DNA of 64,000 bases, taken from the NCBI GenBank assembly GCA_020634215.1, contig JACKCD010000013.1, positions 55,453 through 119,452 of the forward strand. The letters run 5' to 3'. The notes under the pieces are model-generated. The model did not search any database. It saw only the letters and a program-made list of their open reading frames with translations, and was not told the origin of the DNA. Positions 32,801-40,290 of the stretch are shown here, piece by piece. The position numbers and the translations under genes are program-made. Numbering within the stretch: the stretch's first letter is position 1; each line of letters opens with the position of its first letter. The DNA is from Ardenticatenaceae bacterium. Lineage in GTDB: Bacteria; Chloroflexota; Anaerolineae; Promineifilales; Promineifilaceae.

Positions 32801-34436
32801 AGTCCATTTCGTGGCGTGAATCTTCGGAGTTGTCGAAATGGCAATTGGTGCAGGCTTCGGAGCCTTCAAACCAGACATTTTCGGTGGTGAAGAGCGGCTG
32901 CACGTCATCGGCAAAGGATGCGGTGTGGGTTGACCCTGTTGTGTCTGCCCATTCAAAGCTGCCCTCTGCTGCGCCTGAGTCTACCCAGGCACCGATGAGT
33001 TCAACGGCCGTTATTTCCACCCCATCCACACTCAAAGTCGGGCCATCGCGGTTGGTTTCCTCGATGTCGAACTCCCAACCAGGAGGCATTCGGTTGTCGC
33101 GCAGACGGGAGCGAAGCTTGGAGCCTTCCCAATCGCCCGGCACCACAATGGGCACGCCCGGCGGCTCAGACAGCACATCGGCTCCGCTCAGAATACCCGC
33201 CAAGCTGCTCAAATCCATTTCGTGGCGCGAATCTTCGGAGTTATCGAAATGGCAGTTGGTGCAGGCTTCGGAGCCTTCAAACCAGATGTTGTCGGTGGTG
33301 AAGAGCGGCTGCACATTGGTGTTAAAATCGCCTTCACAGGCTTGGCCGTTAATGTCCGTAAAGGTGAAGGTTCCCTCTTTGGCTCCGGCATCTACCCAGG
33401 CACCAATCAGGTCTACGGCATAGATGTCGCAGTCGCCTTGCGCCATCGTTACTGCCGCAGGTACGGCTGCTGCTTTCACACCAGCCATAATGGTTGGGCC
33501 ATCGCGGTTAGTTTCCTCGATGTCGAACTCCCAGCCAGGGGGCATCCGGTTGTCGCGCAGGCGGGAACGAAGCTTAGAATGTTCCCAATCCCCTGGTGCC
33601 ACAATCGCCACGCCAGGTGGCTCGGATAGCACATCGGCACCGCTGAGAATGCCCGCTAAACTGCTCAAATTCATTTCATGGCGTGAATCTTCGGAGTTAT
33701 CGAAATGGCAGTTGGTGCACGCTTCGGAACCTTCAAACCAGGCGTTATCGGTGGTGAAGAGTGGCTGCACGTCATCGGCAAACGTCGCGGTGTGTGCCGC
33801 ACCGGTTGCGTCTGCCCATTCAAAGCTGCCTTCTTCTGCGCCTGAGTCCACCCAGGCACCGATAAGCTCAACGGCCGTTATTTCCGCCCCATCCACACTT
33901 AAAGTTGGGCCATCGCGGTTGGTTTCCTCGATGTCGAACTCCCAGCCGGGGGGCATCCGATTGTCGCGCAGGCGAGAGCGGAGTTTGGAATTCTCCCAAT
34001 CGCCCGGCACCACAATGGGAACACCAGGTGGCTCCGATAAGGCATCAGCACCGCGCAGAATGCCGTCCAAACTGCTCAAATCCATTTCGTGACGCGAATC
34101 TTCGGAGTTGTCGAAATGGCAGTTGGTACAGGCTTCGGAGCCTTCAAACCAGATATTGTCGGTGCTGAACAACGGTAAAACATCGGTGCTAAAATCTCCA
34201 GTACACATTTGGCCGTCGGTGGCCGTAAAAGGAAAACTTCCCTCTTTGGCCCCGGCATTAACCCAAGCACCGATCAGGGAAACGGCCGTTACGGCACATT
34301 CCCCGGCCGCCTGCATCTCATCAGGAGCAGCGGCATAGGCAGACGTTTGAATAAATAAAGGATATACAGCGATTGCTACCAACACGAGGAGAGATAATTT
34401 ACCAATACTAGTCAAGAGGTTTTGAGTCTTGAACAT
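29808..34436 (-). CDS. Giant decahaem cytochrome with eight tandem PSCyt1-like domains
   Basis: A 1542-residue exported protein. After a signal peptide (to about residue 36) come eight repeats, each with one CTNCH haem site at about residues 103, 240, 392, 529, 679, 816, 966 and 1103, then GDWE(H/N/S)SKLRSRLRDNRMPPGWEF; the Met of RMPPG is a plausible axial ligand. Repeats alternate in two types (A with extra Cys in GxCxGDF, B without), so the repeat unit is an A-B pair of about 287 residues. Two membrane helices (about 1229-1252 and 1260-1282) lead to two more c-type domains with CYECH (1354) and CFACH (1456). PSCyt1-like and class I cytochrome c assignment is by motif. It is probably an electron conduit or oxidoreductase subunit. 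Confidence 0.88.
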   Translation of the reverse strand: MFKTQNLLTSIGKLSLLVLVAIAVYPLFIQTSAYAAAPDEMQAAGECAVTAVSLIGAWVNAGAKEGSFPFTATDGQMCTGDFSTDVLPLFSTDNIWFEGSEACTNCHFDNSEDSRHEMDLSSLDGILRGADALSEPPGVPIVVPGDWENSKLRSRLRDNRMPPGWEFDIEETNRDGPTLSVDGAEITAVELIGAWVDSGAEEGSFEWADATGAAHTATFADDVQPLFTTDNAWFEGSEACTNCHFDNSEDSRHEMNLSSLAGILSGADVLSEPPGVAIVAPGDWEHSKLRSRLRDNRMPPGWEFDIEETNRDGPTIMAGVKAAAVPAAVTMAQGDCDIYAVDLIGAWVDAGAKEGTFTFTDINGQACEGDFNTNVQPLFTTDNIWFEGSEACTNCHFDNSEDSRHEMDLSSLAGILSGADVLSEPPGVPIVVPGDWEGSKLRSRLRDNRMPPGWEFDIEETNRDGPTLSVDGVEITAVELIGAWVDSGAAEGSFEWADTTGSTHTASFADDVQPLFTTENVWFEGSEACTNCHFDNSEDSRHEMDLSSLAGILSGADVLSEPPGVPVVVPGDWEHSKLRSRLRDNRMPPGWEFDIEETNRDGPIVQGGITMTNVAASVLHGDCGIYAVDLIGTWVNAGAKEGIFTFTDVDGQSCTGDFNTDVQPLFTTDNIWFEGSEACTNCHFDNSEDSRHEMDLSSLAGILSGADVLSEPPGVPIIVPGDWESSKLRSRLRDNRMPPGWEFDIEETNRDGPTLTVDGVEITAVSLIGAWVDSGAEEGIFEWADAAGSTHTASFADDVQPLFTTDNAWFEGSEACTNCHFDNSEDSRHEMDLSNIAGILSGADVLSEPPGVPVVVPGDWEHSKLRSRLRDNRMPPGWEFDIEETNRDGPMVQVGVKNSTAAATVLQGDCDVYAVDLIGAWVNAGAPEGSFPFDAVDGKACTGDFNTDVQPLFTTDNIWFNGSEACTNCHFDNSEDSRHEMDLSTIAGILSGADVLSEPPGVPVVVPGDWESSKLRSRLRDNRMPPGWEFDIEETNRDGPTLTVDGVEITAVSLIGAWVDSGAEEGSFEWTDAAGSTHTATFADDVQPFFTTENAWFEGSEACTNCHFDNSEDSRHEMDLSNIAGILSGADVLSEPPGVPVVVPGDWEHSKLRSRLRDNRMPPGWEFDIEETNRDGPMVKVGQETGGAAAPTTVAAIEAPPLELIELTREPFPVPDPIVTQNVIRAQYSPMFLGLMGGISLIFAVVMLFVFGSQARKQANAVNVAGLLFAVTGLITSGLALHAVISDTFTQTVSIHEERPIPFEVPPEIPLTSEVRVEEWQAKIPDAYAKLSNPYVNDAAAAAEGEQVFKDSDCYECHGEQLQGDGKLSAGLLPKPSNLTDPVLMNLPFMTDNYLFWRISEGGAQPPFFSAMPAWKHMMPEDDRWKVVTFIRSQASAGAVDEGEQAAIAIIERNGCFACHRLEHLGRGGKIGPSWTELPNVAGTRREGLSAEEYVRQSILTPDAFYVPGYEDANPMPLTFSESITPEELDILVTYLLGPGDE
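31108..34150. repeat. Tandem DNA repeats of the cytochrome gene (four ~860-bp units)
   Basis: Eight near-identical blocks around the haem motif recur at 34116, 33705, 33249, 32838, 32388, 31977, 31527 and 31116; alternate blocks are 861-867 bp apart. High nucleotide identity over whole stretches (for example around the haem box and the RLRDNRMPPGWEF codons) points to recent duplication or gene conversion. Confidence 0.9.
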
Positions 34437-34565
34437 AGATTCCCTCGCTGTTTATTCTTGCTGGGAGAGGCACATTTCCCCAGCAGTGTGTTTGGAAGCC
34501 AAAGCTTACCATAGAATTCTTGCGATACTAGTTAAGATGACTCAATTTGGTAAAAATTGCTCTTG

Positions 34566-35306
34566 TTAGTACACCATGTCGCCGTGGACAAAGGCCGCCG
34601 TGCGGGGGTCTTGGGGAGATTCAAAGAAACGGGCAGTATCGCCTACCTCTACCAGTTGACTTTCCATTAAAAAGGCAGTGCGGTGGGCAATGCGCCGCGC
34701 CTGGAAGATATTGTGGGTGACGAGTACGACGGTGGTGTGCCGTTCCCGGTTGGCGCGGACGATGATTTGTTCAATCAGCTTGATGTTGCTGGGGTCAAGA
34801 TTGGCTGTTGGTTCATCTAGCAGCAGTACGTCGGGCTGGAGAATGAGGGCGCGAGCCAGAGCAACACGCTGGGCTTCGCCGCCGCTGAGGGTTTTGGCAG
34901 GAGCATGGGCCAAGTGCGATAACCCAACGTCGGTGAGGGCTTGAAAAACGGCCGTTTTTACCCCTTCCCCTTCCGTCCCCCGAATGTGCAGCCCAAACGC
35001 CACGTTATCCGCCACCGAGCGGCTGAGCAGCACCGGTTTCTGAAACACTTGCGTCACCCGCCGCCGCACCGCCAACGTAGGCCCTTGCCCATTTACCGCT
35101 TCGCCGTGAAACGTGAGCGTGCCACCGCTTGGTGGCTCCAGAAAGGCCAACTGCCGCAGCAGCGTACTTTTGCCCGCCCCACTTGGCCCCACAATTGCCA
35201 GAATTTCCCCCCGCTGAATATCGAGGTGGTGGATGTTGAGAACTAAACGGCCGTTATACTGCCGCTTCAACCCTCGTAGCGTATAAATTGGTTCCATTCC
35301 TTCCAT
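34566..35306 (-). CDS. ABC transporter ATP-binding protein (tungstate/phosphate-like), orphan
   Basis: A 246-residue ABC ATPase. Walker A is VGPSGAGKSTLLRQL (about residue 39), Q-loop FQKPVLLSRSV, signature LSGGEAQRVALARAL (about 141), Walker B DVLLLDEPTANLDP and the H-loop VLVTHN. The compact length and FQKPVLL region resemble tungstate, molybdate or phosphate importers (TupC/WtpC/PstB-like). No permease or binding-protein gene is adjacent. Two start codons are possible (35306 or 35297); no clear ribosome site distinguishes them. Confidence 0.85.
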   Translation of the reverse strand: MEGMEPIYTLRGLKRQYNGRLVLNIHHLDIQRGEILAIVGPSGAGKSTLLRQLAFLEPPSGGTLTFHGEAVNGQGPTLAVRRRVTQVFQKPVLLSRSVADNVAFGLHIRGTEGEGVKTAVFQALTDVGLSHLAHAPAKTLSGGEAQRVALARALILQPDVLLLDEPTANLDPSNIKLIEQIIVRANRERHTTVVLVTHNIFQARRIAHRTAFLMESQLVEVGDTARFFESPQDPRTAAFVHGDMVY

Positions 35307-35349
35307 TATATACTGAGCGTGGTCACAACGTTACATGCCTTTGTGCCCA

Positions 35350-35418
35350 AGTAACAAGTTGCAAGTGGCAAGTGGCAAGTCTTGTCAGCAAACGAGACTT
35401 GCCACTTGCCACTTGCAG
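35350..35418. repeat. GCAAGTG heptad hairpin
   Basis: Units GCAAGTG, GCAAGTG, GCAAGTC on the left and the inverted CTTGCCACTTGCCACTTGC arm on the right. It lies upstream of the orphan ATPase and of the IscA-type gene, between divergent transcripts. Confidence 0.85.
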
Positions 35419-35481
35419 CCAATCGGCACAGTTTGAAACTGTTGACAGTACAGTCTATTTATGAGGGTAGTTTTTAATAAA

Positions 35482-35510
35482 TTGACACGAGTCCGGTTCG
35501 TTGCTATCAT
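35482..35510 (+). promoter_or_regulatory. Promoter of the IscA-type gene
   Basis: TTGACA (35482-35487), 17-bp spacer, TATCAT (35505-35510), leaving a leader of about 58 bases. Confidence 0.75.
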
Positions 35511-35574
35511 ATAGGTATCGGTCAATATAAGGCCGTTTTTGTTAAATTAATCAACCTATTCGAGGGCTAGGACA

Positions 35575-35979
35575 ATGAATTTTCTCGAACAAACAGCAAC
35601 TGATACCATTACGTTGACGGAAACGGCCGTTAATACCATCAAAAATTTGCTTTTACAGAAAAACGTGCCGGATCACGGTTTGCGCGTTTTTGTTTCTGGC
35701 GGCGGCTGCTCTGGTATGCAGTATGGCATGGCGCTGGAACCAGAAGCACGGCCTTATGATCATGTGATTGAAACGGGTGGTATCAAAGTGTTTGTAGACC
35801 CCACCAGCATGATGTATTTGAGTAACGCTACCATTGATTATGAAGACAGCATCATGGGCGGTGGTTTCAAGATTGATAACCCCAACGCTGTGTCAGCCTG
35901 TGGCTGTGGCTCTTCCTTCAAACCGCAGGGCCAGGCCAACGGTGGCTATTCTGGTGGCGGCTGTGGCTGTGGAGCGTAG
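35575..35979 (+). CDS. Iron-sulfur cluster insertion protein (HesB/IscA/ErpA family)
   Basis: A 134-residue A-type carrier that delivers Fe-S clusters to apo-proteins. The three ligand cysteines are in GGGCSGMQY (about residue 43) and ACGCGSSF (about 112-114). A Gly/Cys-rich tail (GGYSGGGCGCGA) adds more Cys and is unusual for the family. Alone in its transcript, with an intrinsic terminator after it. Adjacent sdhB, an Fe-S protein, is a natural client. Confidence 0.92.
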   Translation: MNFLEQTATDTITLTETAVNTIKNLLLQKNVPDHGLRVFVSGGGCSGMQYGMALEPEARPYDHVIETGGIKVFVDPTSMMYLSNATIDYEDSIMGGGFKIDNPNAVSACGCGSSFKPQGQANGGYSGGGCGCGA

Positions 35980-36026
35980 GCAAAAAACGGCCGTTTTTAC
36001 CCCGCATAGCAATAAATAAACCGCAG

Positions 36027-36060
36027 ACAGGGCAGGGTGTTGCGCCACTGCCCTGTTTTT
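36027..36060 (+). terminator. Intrinsic terminator after the IscA-type gene
   Basis: ACAGGGCAG (36027-36035) pairs with CTGCCCTGT (36048-36056), followed by a T-run. Confidence 0.85.
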
Positions 36061-36071
36061 GTTTCTTTCCT

Positions 36072-36449
36072 ATGCCCAAATTTTTTACGGTGGATGAAGC
36101 CGATGGGTTGTTAGAGCAAATACGGCCGTTAATGGGCGAACTGCTGGAACGCCGCGACCGCGCTGTGACGCTCAGCCGGCAAATGGAAGGGTTTTGGGAG
36201 CCACCCCACAGCGACCGGGGAAGCCTGTCTGCCTCACGGCTGGCACAAGAGTTTAAGCGCATTGAGACCTTGATCAAACAAATTGAAGTGTTTGGCTGCG
36301 TGATCAAGGATTTGAACGGCGGGTTGCTCGACTTTTTAGCTGAAATGAACGGCCGAGAAGTATACCTCTGTTGGCGCTACAACGAAGACAAAATCGCCTT
36401 CTACCACGACCTGCACACCGGCTTTGCCGGCCGTAAACCAGTGCCATAA
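36072..36449 (+). CDS. DUF2203-family protein
   Basis: A 125-residue protein of unknown function. FFTVDEADGLLEQIRPLMGELLERRDRA at the start, a helical middle and the terminal VIKDLNGGLLDFLAEMNGREVYLCWRYNEDKIAFYHDLHTGFAGR match the DUF2203 pattern. It begins 11-12 bp after the preceding terminator's T-run. No regulatory clue. Confidence 0.85.
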   Translation: MPKFFTVDEADGLLEQIRPLMGELLERRDRAVTLSRQMEGFWEPPHSDRGSLSASRLAQEFKRIETLIKQIEVFGCVIKDLNGGLLDFLAEMNGREVYLCWRYNEDKIAFYHDLHTGFAGRKPVP

Positions 36450-36454
36450 ACGAA

Positions 36455-36483
36455 AAAGGGCGACCCTTTCGCAGTCGCCCTTT
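36455..36483. terminator. Bidirectional terminator between DUF2203 and sdhB
   Basis: AAAGGGCGAC (36455-36464) and GTCGCCCTTT (36474-36483) with A and T runs on both sides, between convergent genes. Confidence 0.9.
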
Positions 36484-36510
36484 CTTTACTTTGTAGTTCC
36501 AAACGCCGTT

Positions 36511-37233
36511 TTAAATTTTGCCCGTCGTCAGGGCCATCTTCACTTCGGCAATGGCGCGGGTGACTTCAATTTCACGGGGGCAGGCGTTACTGCAGTTGAA
36601 GTTGGTGCGGCAGCGCCACACGCCAAAGGTGTCGCCCACCACTTCCAGCCGTTCCTCAAATGCCTCATCGCGGGTGTCAAAGATAAAACGGTGGGCTTGC
36701 ACAATGGCGGCCGGCCCGATGTATTTCTCATTAGCCCAAAAGCTGGGGCAGGAGGAGGTGCAGGCGGCGCAAAGGATACACTTGGTGGTGTCGTCAAAGC
36801 GGGCGCGGTCTTCCTGGCTTTGCAGCCGTTCACGGCCGTTGGCCGGTAAGGGGTTGTCGTTGACAAAGTAGGGCATGACGGAACGGTAGTGGTCGAAAAA
36901 CGGTTCCATATCAACCACCAAATCCTTGATGATTTGCATCCCCAAAATTGGCTCAACCTGAATCCTGGCGTAGTTGTTATCCTTGGTTAACCGTGTTACC
37001 AGCGTTTTGCACGCCAGCATGTTGGCACCGTTAATTCGCAGGGCATCTGACCCACATACACCGTGGGCACAAGAGCGACGCAAAGTTAAGGTGCCGTCTT
37101 GCTCCCATTTGATACGGTGGAGCAAATCTAACACGGTATCGGTGGCACGCACTTTTTCCAAAGTGTATTCACCCCACCACGGCTTTTGGTCTTTTTCCGG
37201 GTTAAAGCGACGGACTCGCAAATCTACTTTCAT
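36511..37233 (-). CDS. sdhB: Succinate dehydrogenase iron-sulfur subunit
   Basis: A 240-residue subunit of complex II. The 2Fe-2S domain has CAHGVCGSDALRING and the single Cys in MLACKTLV; the C-terminal domain has CILCAACTSSCPSF and CRTNFNCSNACPREI for the 4Fe-4S and 3Fe-4S clusters. It passes electrons from SdhA to quinone. It is the last gene of sdhCDAB on the minus strand, 50 bp after sdhA. Confidence 0.96.
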   Translation of the reverse strand: MKVDLRVRRFNPEKDQKPWWGEYTLEKVRATDTVLDLLHRIKWEQDGTLTLRRSCAHGVCGSDALRINGANMLACKTLVTRLTKDNNYARIQVEPILGMQIIKDLVVDMEPFFDHYRSVMPYFVNDNPLPANGRERLQSQEDRARFDDTTKCILCAACTSSCPSFWANEKYIGPAAIVQAHRFIFDTRDEAFEERLEVVGDTFGVWRCRTNFNCSNACPREIEVTRAIAEVKMALTTGKI

Positions 37234-37283
37234 AATCTTTTTCCCTGAAAATAAGAGGTTCTGTCTTGAAGAACCCTCTATTT

Positions 37284-39068
37284 TTAATAGACACGCTCTT
37301 TTGGCTGGTAACGGCCGATCACAACGGGCTTATAGTCAAGACGCAGCTTGCCGTTTTCGGAGAAGCAGAGGGTGTGCTTGAGCCAATCCACGTCGTTGCG
37401 CTTGGGATAGTCGTCGCGGGCGTGTCCACCTCGGCTTTCGGTGCGGTTTAGGGCAGAAACGGCCGTTATCTCCGCCAGTTCCAGCAAACACCCCAACTCC
37501 CACGCCTCCAACAAATCCGTGTTGAACCGCGCCCCCTTATCATCAATTTGAATATTCCGGTTATATTCCGCCCGCAGCAGCCGCAAATCGTCCACTGCCT
37601 TGCTAATCGTCTCATCTGTGCGGAATACCCCCACATTATCCGTCATCGTCTTCTGCATCTGCTTGCGCAGCTCATACGGCTTCGCCCCACCACTCCCATT
37701 GCGAATCCGGTCAAACTCAGCCATTACCTCATCCACCGGATTCTTTGGCAGCGGCAGCTTCTCCGCTTCTTTACAATATTGCGCCATGTGAACACCCGAA
37801 CGGCGGCCAAACACTACCAAATCAACCAGAGAATTGGTTCCCAACCGGTTTGCCCCATGCACCGACACGCAGGCACATTCCCCGGCCGCATACAGCCCCG
37901 CCAGCACCTTGTTGTTCTGATCCAGCACCACACGGCCGTCAACATCCGTAGGAATACCACCCATGGCATAGTGCGCCGTTGGCTGAATGGGCATTGGCTC
38001 TTTCACCGGGTCAACCCCCAAATAGGTGCGCGTAAAATCGGCAATATCCGGCAGCTTGGCCTCAACATATTCACGGGTAATGCGGCGTGATTCTCCCGCC
38101 TCAGCTAAATATTTGTTCACCGTTTCCGGGGTAATATCCAAATGGACATAATTCTCCCCGTTAATGCCTCGGCCGGCTTGAATTTCCAAAAAGATAGCCC
38201 GGCTCACCACATCACGGCTTGCCAAATCCTTAATGCTGGGAGCATATTTCTCCATGAAACGCTCCCCCTTGCTGTTGAGCAACACGCCACCTTCGCCGCG
38301 TACCCCTTCCGTAATCAAAATACCCAAACGGTAGATACCCGTGGGATGGAACTGGAAGAACTCCATATCTTCCATGGGAATGCCGCGCCGCACGCAAATA
38401 GCTGCCCCATCCCCGGTTAGTGAATGGGCATTGGAGGTAACTTCCCAGCAGCGACCCCAGCCACCTGTGGCAAACAACACGGCCTTGCTGTGAAAGACAT
38501 GAAAATCACCTGTGCTAATTTCCACCGCCACCACGCCGCGCACCGTGTCACCCACACGAATCAGATCAACCACATGGAATTCATCAAAAAAGTTGACCTT
38601 GTTCTTAATGCACTGCTGGTAAAGCGTTTGCAAAATCATGTGGCCGGTACGGTCGGCGGCGTGGCAAGCACGCTGCACCGGTTTGCCCGTTTCGTTGTTG
38701 GTGTGGCCGCCAAAACGCCGCTGCGAGATTTTACCGTTGGGGAATCGGTCAAAAGGTAGCCCCATATGCTCCAACTCGATAACCGTGTCAATGGCTTCCT
38801 TGCATAGCACATCAACCGCGTCCTGGTCAGCCAAATAATCCGACCCCTTTACGGTGTCATAGGCGTGCCATTCCCACCTGTCTTCTTCAATATTGCCCAG
38901 CGCGGCTCCAATGCCACCCTGTGCTGCCCCCGTGTGAGAACGGGTGGGGTAGAGTTTGGAAATAACGGCCACGTTGACTTCACGGCTGGCATAAAGAGCC
39001 GCCATCAGACCAGCACCCCCTGCGCCAACGATGATTGCATCAAAAGAATGTGTTTTAACTTCTGCCAT
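37284..39068 (-). CDS. sdhA: Succinate dehydrogenase flavoprotein subunit
   Basis: A 594-residue flavoprotein oxidising succinate to fumarate. IIVGAGGAGLMAALYAS binds FAD; RSHTGAAQGGIGAALGN contains the His that carries the covalent flavin; HPTGIYRLGILITEGVRGEGG and the catalytic Arg region RESRRITREYVEAKLPD follow, and HYAMGGIPTDVDGRV and GLYAAGECACVSVHGANRLGTNSLVD close the FAD domain. No unusual residue. It follows sdhD after a 177-bp gap filled by hairpin repeats. Confidence 0.96.
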   Translation of the reverse strand: MAEVKTHSFDAIIVGAGGAGLMAALYASREVNVAVISKLYPTRSHTGAAQGGIGAALGNIEEDRWEWHAYDTVKGSDYLADQDAVDVLCKEAIDTVIELEHMGLPFDRFPNGKISQRRFGGHTNNETGKPVQRACHAADRTGHMILQTLYQQCIKNKVNFFDEFHVVDLIRVGDTVRGVVAVEISTGDFHVFHSKAVLFATGGWGRCWEVTSNAHSLTGDGAAICVRRGIPMEDMEFFQFHPTGIYRLGILITEGVRGEGGVLLNSKGERFMEKYAPSIKDLASRDVVSRAIFLEIQAGRGINGENYVHLDITPETVNKYLAEAGESRRITREYVEAKLPDIADFTRTYLGVDPVKEPMPIQPTAHYAMGGIPTDVDGRVVLDQNNKVLAGLYAAGECACVSVHGANRLGTNSLVDLVVFGRRSGVHMAQYCKEAEKLPLPKNPVDEVMAEFDRIRNGSGGAKPYELRKQMQKTMTDNVGVFRTDETISKAVDDLRLLRAEYNRNIQIDDKGARFNTDLLEAWELGCLLELAEITAVSALNRTESRGGHARDDYPKRNDVDWLKHTLCFSENGKLRLDYKPVVIGRYQPKERVY

Positions 39069-39162
39069 TATAGGCTCCTAGCGAGTATAGTCATTTCTAT
39101 ACCCGATATGTTTATTGCAAGCAACTTTACAGATGTTCCTTGAAAACGTTAACGAAAAAGAC

Positions 39163-39235
39163 TCGTCATTCCCGCAAAAGCGGGAATCAAGGCTAATGCT
39201 CAAGATAGATACCCGCCTACACGGGTATGACAATC
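39163..39235. repeat. CATTCCCGC / GGGTATGAC hairpin element
   Basis: Inverted GTCATTCCCGCAAAAGCGGGAAT at 39163-39186 and a second GATACCCGCC...GGGTATGAC pair. It sits in the 177-bp sdhD-sdhA gap. Confidence 0.75.
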
Positions 39236-39245
39236 TGTCTAGTTA

Positions 39246-39650
39246 CTATTGAAATTTGGATGCGTCAAAGAGCGCCATGCCGATGGTGGCCCAAATGACG
39301 GTGGCAACCACAAACAGCGCCAGCAGCCGGTTGATCAGCTTGACGGTGGTAGGATTGTGGATGTAATCTTCCAGAATGTTGCGTAGGCCATTGATGCCGT
39401 GGGGAATAGCCAGCCACAGGAGCAAAATGTCGTAGACTTTCCACCCCCAGGAGTTCCACTGGGCGGCCACGAATTCGATGGTGAGGTTGGCGGAACTGTT
39501 GAGTACGTGCTGGATGAGCATGTGGCCGACGGCCAGGATGAGCAGGCCAACGCCAGACATGCGCATGAACAGATAGGCGAACCGCTCAAAGTTGGAGTGA
39601 ACTTGAAACTTGCGAACGGTTATCTTTTGTGAACTAGTTGCTGCTGCCAT
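39246..39650 (-). CDS. sdhD: Succinate dehydrogenase membrane anchor subunit
   Basis: A 134-residue membrane anchor with three helices: YLFMRMSGVGLLILAVGHMLIQHV, VYDILLLWLAIPHGINGLRNIL and LLALFVVATVIWATIGMALF. The conserved His in GHMLIQH and in IPHGINGLR are probable haem b and quinone-site residues. Only 12 bp from sdhC upstream. Confidence 0.9.
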   Translation of the reverse strand: MAAATSSQKITVRKFQVHSNFERFAYLFMRMSGVGLLILAVGHMLIQHVLNSSANLTIEFVAAQWNSWGWKVYDILLLWLAIPHGINGLRNILEDYIHNPTTVKLINRLLALFVVATVIWATIGMALFDASKFQ

Positions 39651-39662
39651 TTTGTGCCCTCC

Positions 39663-40127
39663 TTAGTTGGCATACTTGGCAAAATCGCTAAATGGCGGAA
39701 TTTGCCAGCAGGTGCTGCCGTGGGCGGCCAGTTCGCTACAGTGGCCCACAATGCCACTAAACATGTAGATGGCGATGGGGATAAACAGCACCAGGAAGAT
39801 GGCCCACACAATGGTGGCGCTGCGCTGCTGGTGCATCCACCATTCGGGTTTAAAGTCGAGAATGGTGATACGAATCCCGTTGAAGGCGTGGTATAGCACA
39901 GCGGCCATGATCACAAGTTCTCCAACAGCAACAAGGGGATATTTGAAGAAGGCGACAGACCACGCATAGGCTTGCGGCCAGAAATGTGCATTGGCTGTGT
40001 CCCATACGTGGATAACAAGAAAGGTGAGGATGGCGATACCGGAGACGCGGTGTGCCATCCAGCTAACGTGACCGCTTCGCCCACGGTAGCGCAGGCTTTC
40101 GCGGATCGTCAAGATTAGGGAAGACAT
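39663..40127 (-). CDS. sdhC: Succinate dehydrogenase cytochrome b subunit
   Basis: A 154-residue membrane subunit. SWMAHRVSGIAILTFLVIHVW and ALYHAFNGIRITILDF carry the SxxxHRxSG and His motifs of the cytochrome b subunit; three membrane helices in all. First gene of sdhCDAB, with a promoter mapped just upstream. Confidence 0.9.
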   Translation of the reverse strand: MSSLILTIRESLRYRGRSGHVSWMAHRVSGIAILTFLVIHVWDTANAHFWPQAYAWSVAFFKYPLVAVGELVIMAAVLYHAFNGIRITILDFKPEWWMHQQRSATIVWAIFLVLFIPIAIYMFSGIVGHCSELAAHGSTCWQIPPFSDFAKYAN

Positions 40128-40175
40128 ACTTTCTACTCCTCCACTCTTCAGTGGATTTTACAATAAAGCGACTGC

Positions 40176-40205
40176 ATTATAACACGTTTACACGTGGTTT
40201 GTCAG
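40176..40205 (-). promoter_or_regulatory. sdh operon promoter
   Basis: On the minus strand, CTGACA (40200-40205), 18-bp spacer and a perfect TATAAT (40176-40181). The spacer has ACGT-centred repeats (CCACGTG and AACGTGT). Confidence 0.75.
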
Positions 40206-40290
40206 TTCAATGAAGGGTTTGTAAACAAGGGCATGATGGCGCGTTGGGGAGCCTTGCACGGCGGGGCAGCGACTGCTAAACTTGCATTTA

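Noticed and set aside
30583..34092. Long open frames on the plus strand across the cytochrome gene
   Set aside because: They are repeated shadows of the tandem haem domains on the opposite strand; content is low-complexity and repeats in step with the cytochrome units.
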